Below, one piece after another: positions 34,002-41,279 of a stretch of DNA of 64,000 nt (position 1 is the first letter of the stretch; each line of letters starts with the position of its first letter). Under the pieces are notes generated by a model. It searched no databases, was not told where the DNA came from, and saw only the letters and a list, made by a program, of their open reading frames with translations. Source of the stretch: Fibrisoma montanum (GTDB taxonomy: Bacteria; Bacteroidota; Bacteroidia; Cytophagales; Spirosomataceae); NCBI RefSeq assembly GCF_003583365.1, contig NZ_QXED01000007.1, forward strand, positions 310,001 through 374,000. Direction: 5' to 3'. Position numbers and translations under genes: made by a program.

Positions 34002-34859
34002 ATGCACATTCTGTTAGGTGGTACGGGGCATGTGGGCTCCGCAGCAGCCCAGACGCTCCTTGAGCGCGGGGAGTCGGTTACGATCATTACCAGCAAGCCA
34101 AAAAACGTTGACCATTGGCAGCAGCGGGGCGCCAACACAGTCGTCGTGAATGTGCTGCACACTCAGGCCTTACACGACGTTTTCAGGACTGGCAAACGTC
34201 TGTTTTTGCTGAATCCTCCGGCGGCTCCAGCCACGGATACGGCCACCGAGGAACGAAAAACCCTGGCTTCAATCCTACAGGCTTTAGATGGATCGGGCAT
34301 TGAAAAAGTAGTGGCCCAATCCACGTACGGCGCTCAACCCGGTAAGCACGTCGGTGACCTGGGTGTACTATATGAGATGGAACAGGCTCTGCGGAGTATG
34401 CCATTACCGGTCAGTACGATACGGGCCGCTTATTTCATGAGCAACTGGGATATGTCGCTGCAAACGGCGCGGCAGGACGGCGTTGTTCATACATTCTATC
34501 CGCCTGATCTAAAACTGCCGATGGTAAGCCCGGGCGACATCGGCCAGGTAGTTGCCGACCTGATGATGGAGCCGCTCAGCCAGACCGGCCTGCACTACGT
34601 GGAAGGACCGGAACCGTATTCGTCGACGGATGTGGCGAATGCTTTTGCCAACGCGCTGGGCAAGCCGGTGACCGCTGTCGAAACGCCCCCTGAGCAGTGG
34701 CGATCAGCCCTGATGGCGGTGGGCTTCTCGCCGTTGGCGGCCGAGTCGATGGCGGCCATGACCGAGATCGTCCGAAACAAAGCGTACGAATTACCAACCT
34801 CTCCAATACGTGGCAAAACCACCCTTGAGCAGTACGTTAACGAATTGGTGAGTAATTGA
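34002..34859 (+). CDS. NmrA/SDR-family NAD(P)-binding protein
   Basis: A 285-residue protein. The N-terminal GGTGHVGSAAAQTLLERG is the dinucleotide-binding loop. VVAQSTYGAQ and TIRAAYFMSNWDM match the NmrA-like core, and VSPGDIGQVVADLM follows the usual C-terminal half. Like the 31675 protein it lacks a clear Tyr-Lys pair. It may be a quinone/NADPH-type reductase or sensor. It lies directly after the WYL regulator gene and has the WYL-regulon operator before it. Confidence 0.88.
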   Translation: MHILLGGTGHVGSAAAQTLLERGESVTIITSKPKNVDHWQQRGANTVVVNVLHTQALHDVFRTGKRLFLLNPPAAPATDTATEERKTLASILQALDGSGIEKVVAQSTYGAQPGKHVGDLGVLYEMEQALRSMPLPVSTIRAAYFMSNWDMSLQTARQDGVVHTFYPPDLKLPMVSPGDIGQVVADLMMEPLSQTGLHYVEGPEPYSSTDVANAFANALGKPVTAVETPPEQWRSALMAVGFSPLAAESMAAMTEIVRNKAYELPTSPIRGKTTLEQYVNELVSN

Positions 34860-34873
34860 TTGCAGGTATTGGA

Positions 34874-36187
34874 TCATCGGATGACGACGCGTAGACTAAC
34901 GCCCGCCGAGCCAAGGCGCAGGTTCTGTTGGGTCAGCGAACCCAGCGGATATTTTAGGTAAGGCTCTACCGAGAACAATAATCGCTGGCTCAGCGGTCGC
35001 TCAACGCCAACGGCTATATTCAGCAGCCGCCCCCAGTAAATGCTGCTGAAGGCATCAGCCGATCTAAACTCCGTTTCATTAATCGTTTCGTTTCGCCACC
35101 CTGGTCGTGGTTGACCATCTGACCCGGAAACGATTACCGGAACCATTTGCTGGATTTGGTACGTCTCAGCATAGTTTTCGCGCAGGAAAGCCAGTGACGA
35201 TAGGCCGGCACTCAGGTGGAACAACGGCTTGTTTAGTTTACCAAACCGGTATTTGAGGTTAACGGGTACGTCAAATGCCAGCAACTGAACTCCCGTCGTG
35301 GCCAACTGTTTGCCCGACAAGGGTATGGGCATGTCGGCGGGCGCCCTTACGTTCAGGGCCTGGGAGGCCAGAGACAGCCCGGTGGCCACACTCATGCGTC
35401 GGTTAAGCGCAATTTCGGAGAAAACCCCTCCGCCTATTCCCACCGATGGGCTACTATTCTGCGCATAAGTCGACTGCGGAGCCAGGGCGACACTCCACGT
35501 AACCTGCCGTCGGCGCGTCCGGTCAATCGGCAAAGTGGAAGCCGTAGCCTGTTCGATCTGCGTAACCGGCGTGGGCGTTGCTGGAGTTACGGGGGGCCAT
35601 ACCGGAGTAAGTAAGGACAGGCCAGTGATCGGCTCGACTGAACGAATCGGTAAACGGTTGATGTCAATATGGTTCGGGTTTGGTAAATCCGTAATTGGTG
35701 GATTTGGTGGTGGATTCGGCTCCGGCGACGTATGCAAAGGCGCTGAAAGTCGCCCGATATTCCCGTCAGAATCTGGTAACCTAACGCGGGATGATGACCA
35801 TTCTGCCAACTGCGTACGCTTCGTACGTTCAGGCATTAGCAGCGTCGTTTTTGGCTCTTTAGTCGAGATCGGCGCATCAACTCTCGTGGACTGTGACCGA
35901 GCAGTTGCCTCCTCATTCATCATCGGATTAGCGGACCGGTGGGCATCAACCAGGTCCGACGATGAAACAGTAGGCAACGGACCATCCGCCAGCCACAGGG
36001 GCACCACCAGCATTCCACCCAGCAGACAGGCCGCTACGGCATACCGATACCAACCCATCAGCCGTTGTTTCGACGCCCGGCGTTGCTGGTCGAACTGCTC
36101 CCAGGCACCCAGCATGTAAGGCGTCTGGTAGTCATCCAGCGTCTGGCGAATATGGTCGGCCAAGGTTTTATCGACAGGATCTTTCAT
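34874..36187 (-). CDS. Anti-sigma-like protein with one inner-membrane helix and a C-terminal outer-membrane β-barrel
   Basis: A 437-residue protein with three parts. A cytoplasmic helical N-terminus (1-45, DPVDKTLADHIRQTLDDYQT) resembles sigma-binding segments. One hydrophobic helix follows (about 47-67, YAVAACLLGGMLVVPLWLA). A long Pro/Thr/Ser-rich stretch (about 75-220) could span the periplasm. The last ~200 residues alternate like a small outer-membrane barrel and end LRVVIR. The gene overlaps the 3' end of the ECF sigma gene by 20 bases, implying translational coupling. The layout is that of the dual-membrane-spanning anti-sigma factors described in Bacteroides. The signal is unknown. 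Confidence 0.7.
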   Translation of the reverse strand: MKDPVDKTLADHIRQTLDDYQTPYMLGAWEQFDQQRRASKQRLMGWYRYAVAACLLGGMLVVPLWLADGPLPTVSSSDLVDAHRSANPMMNEEATARSQSTRVDAPISTKEPKTTLLMPERTKRTQLAEWSSSRVRLPDSDGNIGRLSAPLHTSPEPNPPPNPPITDLPNPNHIDINRLPIRSVEPITGLSLLTPVWPPVTPATPTPVTQIEQATASTLPIDRTRRRQVTWSVALAPQSTYAQNSSPSVGIGGGVFSEIALNRRMSVATGLSLASQALNVRAPADMPIPLSGKQLATTGVQLLAFDVPVNLKYRFGKLNKPLFHLSAGLSSLAFLRENYAETYQIQQMVPVIVSGSDGQPRPGWRNETINETEFRSADAFSSIYWGRLLNIAVGVERPLSQRLLFSVEPYLKYPLGSLTQQNLRLGSAGVSLRVVIR

Positions 36188-36743
36188 TGACTTGGTGGAA
36201 ATGGTGCTTGACCAAACGACTCAATTGCTCCTTTGCCCGTACCAGGTACACCCGTGATGAGCTGACGGATAGACCTAATTGCTGGGCAATCTCTTCGTGC
36301 GAATACCCTTCGATTTCGTATAAATTAAACACTAAGCGGTATTGCGGGGGTAGTTGATTCAATAAGTTCAGAATATCTTCCGCCGTCAGTTGGCTAATGA
36401 TGTTCGCATCGCTTTCGGCCAGTTGCCCCTCAGGCCCGTCCGGGTCAATAACGGGCAGTTCCCGGCTGGTTCGGCGGTAATGATCCAGGGCCGTATTGAC
36501 CACGATCCGGCGTAGCCAGCCCTTGAAGGTCGTCTCGAACGTATAGCGGCTGATGTGGCCGAATACCTTCAGAAAACTGTCGTTAACGATGCTCATGGCT
36601 TCCTGCCGGGAGGCCGTGTACCGGAGCGCCGTTCCCATAGCAAAGCCGAAAAAATGCTTGTAAAGCATTTCCTGATGTTTGGCGTTGCCTTGTTGGCATC
36701 CGCTAATCAGCTCTCTCTCGAAAGGCGTACTGTCTGGGACCAT
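36168..36743 (-). CDS. ECF-type RNA polymerase sigma factor
   Basis: A 191-residue sigma-70 family protein. Region 2 is seen as LYKHFFGFAMGTALRYTAS, then FLKVFGHISRYTFETTFKGWLRRIVVNTALD (in outline). Region 4 is LLNQLPPQYRLVFNLYEIEG followed by the HTH HEEIAQQLGLSVSSSRVYL. It directs RNA polymerase to a regulon of its own and is probably held inactive by the overlapping downstream gene product. No match to an autoregulated promoter was found in the 145 bases upstream. Confidence 0.93.
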   Translation of the reverse strand: MVPDSTPFERELISGCQQGNAKHQEMLYKHFFGFAMGTALRYTASRQEAMSIVNDSFLKVFGHISRYTFETTFKGWLRRIVVNTALDHYRRTSRELPVIDPDGPEGQLAESDANIISQLTAEDILNLLNQLPPQYRLVFNLYEIEGYSHEEIAQQLGLSVSSSRVYLVRAKEQLSRLVKHHFHQVNERSCR

Positions 36744-36849
36744 GCCAGCGGGTTTGGGCGTCCCTGTTCACATTGAGCGCACGTCCGGGGCCGACTGGCA
36801 AACCGGTAGGCGCTACGTCGTAACAGAGGCAAGGTTACTCGGCGAGTCG

Positions 36850-36880
36850 AACGGGAGACCCCAATTCGAAGTCTCCCGTT
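36850..36880 (-). terminator. Hairpin after META-domain gene
   Basis: A 10-bp perfect stem AACGGGAGAC/GTCTCCCGTT with an 11-base loop, 9 bases after the stop of the META-domain gene and before the sigma factor gene on the same strand. It separates the two transcription units. Confidence 0.65.
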
Positions 36881-36888
36881 TAGAAGCA

Positions 36889-37431
36889 CTATTTCTTTGT
36901 GCAGATAATTACCTCAGTAGCTGGGTCGTTTCGATCCCCGAGATATAGGTTGAGCTGATTGTCGGCGGTCAACTCAAAGTAAGTAATCTGTTCAAGGCCG
37001 TTCACATGACGGCTCTCGGCATCCATCTGTTCGGGCGTACCGGCCATGAGTGTCGAAATGATCGGTTCGGTGGATACGACCAATCCTTTTGTTTCATCCA
37101 GACGAAACGAACCACCGTACCAGTTGACAAAACTTCTACCACCAATCTGGAGAGCGTCCTCAGCCTTTTTGGTTAGAATCAGCGTCGCTTTATTCTGTAG
37201 ATCAGGTGTCAGCGGTGTTCTCCTGAAATTAGTAAGCAGCCACTCCCCTTCCAGGGCGTTAAAACTGGCCCGCATGTTTTTCAGCGCTACCGTATCCACC
37301 GAACTGGGTGCCACAGTATCGTTTTTATTGCAAGCCCATAGCATACCCGCAACGAGCAGGGCAGTTAGTGAGTAAGCCAGACGATTGATAAGGCGACTGC
37401 GAGAGCGAACCGGAACAAAAAGCGTTTTCAT
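36889..37431 (-). CDS. META-domain (HslJ-like) lipoprotein
   Basis: A 180-residue protein. The ATG at 37431 gives a signal peptide with lipobox GMLWAC; longer frames upstream show no fold. The META pattern is clear: FNALEGEWLLTNF, then GGRSFVNWYGGSFRL, VVSTEPIISTLMAGTPEQMDAE and LEQITYFELTADNQLNLYL, the last three in outline. META/HslJ proteins sit in the envelope and are linked with stress or antibiotic tolerance, with no defined reaction. It stands alone between the small HMA-like gene and the sigma factor. Confidence 0.85.
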   Translation of the reverse strand: MKTLFVPVRSRSRLINRLAYSLTALLVAGMLWACNKNDTVAPSSVDTVALKNMRASFNALEGEWLLTNFRRTPLTPDLQNKATLILTKKAEDALQIGGRSFVNWYGGSFRLDETKGLVVSTEPIISTLMAGTPEQMDAESRHVNGLEQITYFELTADNQLNLYLGDRNDPATEVIICTKK

Positions 37432-37516
37432 GACGATGTAAAGATTTAGTTTCATAGCCATGACGCTGAGCGCTGGACAAACGCTACAGGAGAACCTATT
37501 TTTTCTTACGTAGCGT

Positions 37517-37729
37517 TTAGTCCGGCAATTCACTACAGTCAAAACCGGCCGATTGCACCAGCGTCTCAATGGCCGACACTGGAATGGCCGTTGCAACCAC
37601 CCGCAGCACCTTGTCGCAGTCGTCCAGATCGATCGTCCAGCGCTCGATGGCAGGTTGTCGGTCGAGCCACTGGGCCAATCGCTGACAATCCCCCTTTGTT
37701 TGTAGCGACGTTCTGAAAACCAGTACCAT
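37517..37729 (-). CDS. Small HMA-fold protein lacking the CxxC metal site
   Basis: A 70-residue protein with the ferredoxin-like βαββαβ pattern of heavy-metal-associated domains: VFRTSLQTKGDCQRLAQWLD, ERWTIDLDDCDKVLRVVA, IPVSAIETLVQSAGFDC. The metal-binding CxxC is reduced to a single Cys (KGDC), so copper transfer in the usual way is unlikely. Similar CxxC-less small HMA proteins occur in other Bacteroidota. A 13-bp inverted repeat lies just upstream. Confidence 0.7.
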   Translation of the reverse strand: MVLVFRTSLQTKGDCQRLAQWLDRQPAIERWTIDLDDCDKVLRVVATAIPVSAIETLVQSAGFDCSELPD

Positions 37730-37747
37730 ATTTATTTTTTAACGAAA

Positions 37748-37811
37748 AGCGTTTGATGAAAGCCTCCCGCCATGTTGAATTAGTCATGACGTGGGACATT
37801 CATCAAACGCT
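37748..37811. repeat. 13-bp inverted repeat bracketing 38 bases
   Basis: AGCGTTTGATGAA (37748-37760) and its exact complement (37799-37811) flank 38 bases between the epoxide hydrolase stop and the HMA-like start (both minus strand). It may be a terminator/attenuator or a small insertion; there is no target-site duplication that I can see. Confidence 0.6.
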
Positions 37812-37861
37812 ACAATCCTTTACACTTTTTTCACGAACGGGATAATCACGCATTACTTCAC

Positions 37862-39007
37862 CTAAGCCTCCTGGAAGAACGCACTGACATCGGCTACCCA
37901 CAAGGCCGGTTGTTCCAGCGCAGCGAAGTGCCCTCCCCTGGGCATGTTCGTAAACCGCCTGACGTTTGCCTTGCGCCTGGCCCATTCTTCGGGAGTCGGC
38001 GCGTCGGCCGGGAAGGTTGCCACGCCGGTCGGCACATCGACGTACCGGGCTGATTTGAGTCCGCCTTCGGTTGAATAAGCGGCCAGCATCCCTTCCCGGT
38101 ACGTTCGGATGGATGTGTTGATGGTCTGGGTGACCCAGTAAATCATGATGTTGGTCAGCAGTTCATCCTTGGTGAAGCTGTTCTCAATGTTACCCTGCGT
38201 ATCGCTCCAGCCGTAGAATTTTTCAACGATCCAGGATGCCAGTCCCACCGGCGAGTCGTTCAGTGCGTAGCCAAGCGTCTGTGGTTTGGTCGACTGAATC
38301 ATGTTGTACGCTCCTTCGGTATACCACCACTGCTGAATATACTGCCCAAATTCCTGCTCGGCGGGCGACATCGCTGACCAGTCCTCCGACCCATCGGGGT
38401 AGCCGACATCGGTGAGGTGAATGGCCTGCACACGATCCGGGAAACTGTTTGCCAATGCTTTCGTAATGCCCGATCCCAGATCACCGCCCGCGGCTACAAA
38501 CGTCTGGTAACCCAGCACATCGGTCATCAGTTTGGCCCAAAGGTCCGCCGTCTGATCATCGGTCAGGGCCACTGGATCGGAGAAACCAAAGCCCGGAATG
38601 GAAGGCACCACAACATCAAACGATTGGGCCGGGTCACCGCCGTGGCTTGCCGGGTCCGTCAACATCGGAATAACTTTATAGAAACGGTAGAAGCTATCCG
38701 GCCATCCGTGACTCAGGATCAGCGGTTTAGAATTTTCACCTTTGCCCTTTACGTGAATGAAGTGAATACCAACGCCATCGATGGCGGTTTTAAACTGCGG
38801 CAGTTCATTCAGGGCGGCTTCCTGCTTGCGCCAGTCGTAACCGTTTTGCCAGTAGTCGACCAGTTCGCGCAGGTACTGCGGGTTAGTGCCATAATTCCAG
38901 TCCGCATTCTGTGGCTCATCAGCCCACCGGGTACGCTGCAATCGCTGTTGAAGATCGTCCAGTACGTCCTGGGAAACCTGAATCGTAAACGGATTAAGTT
39001 GGGCCAT
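37862..39007 (-). CDS. Epoxide hydrolase (α/β-hydrolase with EHN domain)
   Basis: A 381-residue protein. The N-terminal EHN domain (FTIQVSQDVLDDLQQRLQRTRW and NYGTNPQYLRELVDYW in outline) precedes an α/β-hydrolase core. The oxyanion motif HGWP is at 100-103, the nucleophile is Asp176 in AGGDLGSG, and the base is His in RGGHFAALEQP. The lid includes the Tyr-rich segment with WWYTEGAYNM. It opens epoxides to diols by a covalent ester intermediate. A WYL-type operator stands upstream, which links it to the regulator at 33234. Confidence 0.92.
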   Translation of the reverse strand: MAQLNPFTIQVSQDVLDDLQQRLQRTRWADEPQNADWNYGTNPQYLRELVDYWQNGYDWRKQEAALNELPQFKTAIDGVGIHFIHVKGKGENSKPLILSHGWPDSFYRFYKVIPMLTDPASHGGDPAQSFDVVVPSIPGFGFSDPVALTDDQTADLWAKLMTDVLGYQTFVAAGGDLGSGITKALANSFPDRVQAIHLTDVGYPDGSEDWSAMSPAEQEFGQYIQQWWYTEGAYNMIQSTKPQTLGYALNDSPVGLASWIVEKFYGWSDTQGNIENSFTKDELLTNIMIYWVTQTINTSIRTYREGMLAAYSTEGGLKSARYVDVPTGVATFPADAPTPEEWARRKANVRRFTNMPRGGHFAALEQPALWVADVSAFFQEA

Positions 39008-39029
39008 GTCCTTGAAGCTTGTTGTACAA

Positions 39030-39065
39030 TAAAGATACGGCCCCCTTGTGACAGCCCTATGTCAG
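39030..39065 (-). promoter_or_regulatory. WYL-regulon operator and -7 box, copy 2
   Basis: On the minus strand, CTGACATAGGGCTGTCACA (39065-39047) is followed after 9 bases by TATCTTTA (39037-39030), one base from TAnnTTTG. Here the arms TGACA/TGTCA are perfectly inverted. The sequence and the 9-base gap repeat the block at 33941-33976. It lies 23 bases upstream of the epoxide hydrolase start. Confidence 0.7.
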
Positions 39066-39186
39066 CAGGGTTTTTGCCGGCTCAGCCTCCACTTATCCAT
39101 TGACGGAACCTTTTACGTAGTATACTTTGCATAGAACCTTGTTATACAATAGGTTAGCTGTAGTCAAAACTGAACCCCTCTCTGCT

Positions 39187-39765
39187 ATGAACACGGCTAC
39201 AAACGTACTGAGATCATTAGGCTGCACAGTGTACGCTTTTCAGTTTATCAAAGTTAATTTCCTGCCTATCTTCGGCTTAGGACTTGTCGCGGCCTTTGGC
39301 CGGGCTATTCAGCTGAAAGCATTCGGTCCGATCAGCCCCCTGACCCATACGTCGCTGGAGGTTGTGATTGAGAGCGCCCGCATCCTGCTTTTTTTCTATG
39401 CGCTTGGGCTGACAAACGTGCGAACGGGCTTTACCAAACTTGCTCAGTTCGTCAAAGACAAAGCAGGGCGAAGCGCAGGCTGGCGCTTAGCGGTCAAAAA
39501 TCTACGAGAGCGCTGGCTCACCATGCTGATTAACTTCGTTGCCTTTCTGCTCATTGCGTGGCTGTTCAATGCGCTGATCAACCACATTGCTTACGAAACC
39601 TGCCTGTACATTACCCTACAGAGTCGCCAGCTGCTTTCGGAGCACAGTTCAGAGTGGGTTTTGATTCTGTTCTTCAAAAACATTTCAGTCATTCCCTTTA
39701 CGTTGATCTTCCAGGCCATCCTTATTCTCTGGCTTACCAACCGATTGCCTACTTCCTTAACCTGA
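39187..39765 (+). CDS. Multi-pass membrane protein of unknown function
   Basis: A 192-residue protein from the ATG at 39187. Four hydrophobic segments are seen (about 18-38, 52-74, 112-135 and 165-187), with a basic loop between the second and third (KLAQFVKDKAGRSAGWRLAVK). The family was not recognised. It is divergent from the epoxide hydrolase and convergent with the RND efflux operon. A 14-base element CTTGTTRTACAATA occurs both 36 bases before this gene and 11 bases before the epoxide hydrolase start. Confidence 0.7.
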   Translation: MNTATNVLRSLGCTVYAFQFIKVNFLPIFGLGLVAAFGRAIQLKAFGPISPLTHTSLEVVIESARILLFFYALGLTNVRTGFTKLAQFVKDKAGRSAGWRLAVKNLRERWLTMLINFVAFLLIAWLFNALINHIAYETCLYITLQSRQLLSEHSSEWVLILFFKNISVIPFTLIFQAILILWLTNRLPTSLT

Positions 39766-39791
39766 GCGCATTACCGGCCCTAAAAACCCAC

Positions 39792-41219
39792 TTATTGCCA
39801 GCCCCCACCCAGGGCCCGGTACACACTGACCATGGCCCTTAGGCGCTGTTGCCTAATTTCGGCCAACGTCAATTCAGCCTGCAACACATTGCTCTGGGCG
39901 GTGATCACTTCCAGGTAGTTTGCCAGACCGCTGGTAAACAACAGCCGGGCGTTGGCGATGGCCCCCTTCAGGGTAATAACCCGGGCTGCAGCCACCTGTT
40001 CCTGCTGTTTCAACTTGTCTACCTGAACAAGCGCGTCCGACACGTCCCGCACGCCGTTGGTGATGGCCTGCCGGAATTGAATAACGGCCTCTTCCTCCTG
40101 AATCATAGCCACTTCCAGTTGCGTTTTAAGTTGTCGACGCTGGAAGATGGGCTGCGTCAGGCCACCTGCCACGGTGTAGAACAACGAGGATGGCAGTAAA
40201 AACCAGTTGCTGGCCCGAAACGCGTTCAATCCGCCACCGGCCGTAATGACCAGCGCAGGGTACAGGTTCGCCTGGGCCACGCCAATCCGGGCATTGGCCG
40301 CAACCAGGCCTAACTCGCTGGCCCGGACGTCGGGGCGATTAGCCAGCAGTTGAGTCGGAACGCCCGACAACAAGGTATCGGCCACTGGAAAAGCATCCAG
40401 GCCGGTCGAGCGGGGAACGCTGCCCGGCATGTCGCCCAGCAACTGCCGCAGACCGTTCTCTTCAATCACGATAGCCTGCTCCAACTGCGTCTGGAGTAAT
40501 GCCGCCGTTTGCCGTTGTGCCTGCGCTTGCTCGACAGCCAGTTCGGTCACTTCGCCCCCATCCTTCTGGAGCTGAATGACCCGCACGATCGTGTCGCTAA
40601 GGGCCAGGTTCCGTTTCGCAATGGCCAGCTGCGCATCGAGCAGCAGCAGGTTAAAATACCCATTGGCTACGTTAGCAATCAGGTTGGTCTGTACGGCTTT
40701 GGCAGCTTCTTCCGTTTGCAGGTACGTAGCCCGCGTTGCTTCGTTTTGCCGCCGGATCTTCCCCCAGATGTCGGCTTCCCACGATAGGACAATGTTCGCC
40801 GAATAGTCCTCCAAATGCCTGCTGCCCAGGAATGTTTCCAGACTGAGTCCGTTCAGGCTGTTCTTCGACGGAGTAATGGTCGAAGCGGTGATCTGGCCGT
40901 TCACGGCTGGTAAAAAGGCGTAGCGGGTCTGCCGGACGTAAGCCCGGCTTTCCTCGATACGCTTCATAGCGAGTTGTAGATCAAAGTTGCCCGTCAGCGC
41001 CGTGCTGATGAGTTGCTGCAAGTCAGGATGGCTGAAAAAGTCGCGCCAGGGCACCCGGGCTACCGTTGCCGAATCAGTCGTTGCGGCCGACCGGTATTGC
41101 GTTGGTACGGCAACGCCGGGGCGCTGGTAATTCTGCCCGACTTTGCAGGCCGAGATGAATAACGTCAGGAGCACAAAGCTTAGGTAAGGCAGGCTCCTTG
41201 AAAAGTGAATGAGTTTCAT
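39792..41219 (-). CDS. RND efflux outer-membrane factor (NodT/OprM type)
   Basis: A 475-residue TolC-family lipoprotein with lipobox ISAC and the start of mature sequence KVGQNYQRP. The two OEP repeats are present, including EADIWGKIRRQNEATRA, the usual WE.DLWG(R/K)..R motif, and a second half with NLYPALVITAGGG and LFTSGLANYLEVITAQ. It forms the outer-membrane channel of the tripartite pump encoded with the two genes upstream. It is the last gene of the operon MFP, RND, OMF (60-base gaps). Confidence 0.95.
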   Translation of the reverse strand: MKLIHFSRSLPYLSFVLLTLFISACKVGQNYQRPGVAVPTQYRSAATTDSATVARVPWRDFFSHPDLQQLISTALTGNFDLQLAMKRIEESRAYVRQTRYAFLPAVNGQITASTITPSKNSLNGLSLETFLGSRHLEDYSANIVLSWEADIWGKIRRQNEATRATYLQTEEAAKAVQTNLIANVANGYFNLLLLDAQLAIAKRNLALSDTIVRVIQLQKDGGEVTELAVEQAQAQRQTAALLQTQLEQAIVIEENGLRQLLGDMPGSVPRSTGLDAFPVADTLLSGVPTQLLANRPDVRASELGLVAANARIGVAQANLYPALVITAGGGLNAFRASNWFLLPSSLFYTVAGGLTQPIFQRRQLKTQLEVAMIQEEEAVIQFRQAITNGVRDVSDALVQVDKLKQQEQVAAARVITLKGAIANARLLFTSGLANYLEVITAQSNVLQAELTLAEIRQQRLRAMVSVYRALGGGWQ

Positions 41220-41279
41220 TATATGGAAGATTAGTCTTCACGTAACCCTCCACCAATCCGGTAGAAGGTTCGTGTTTCA

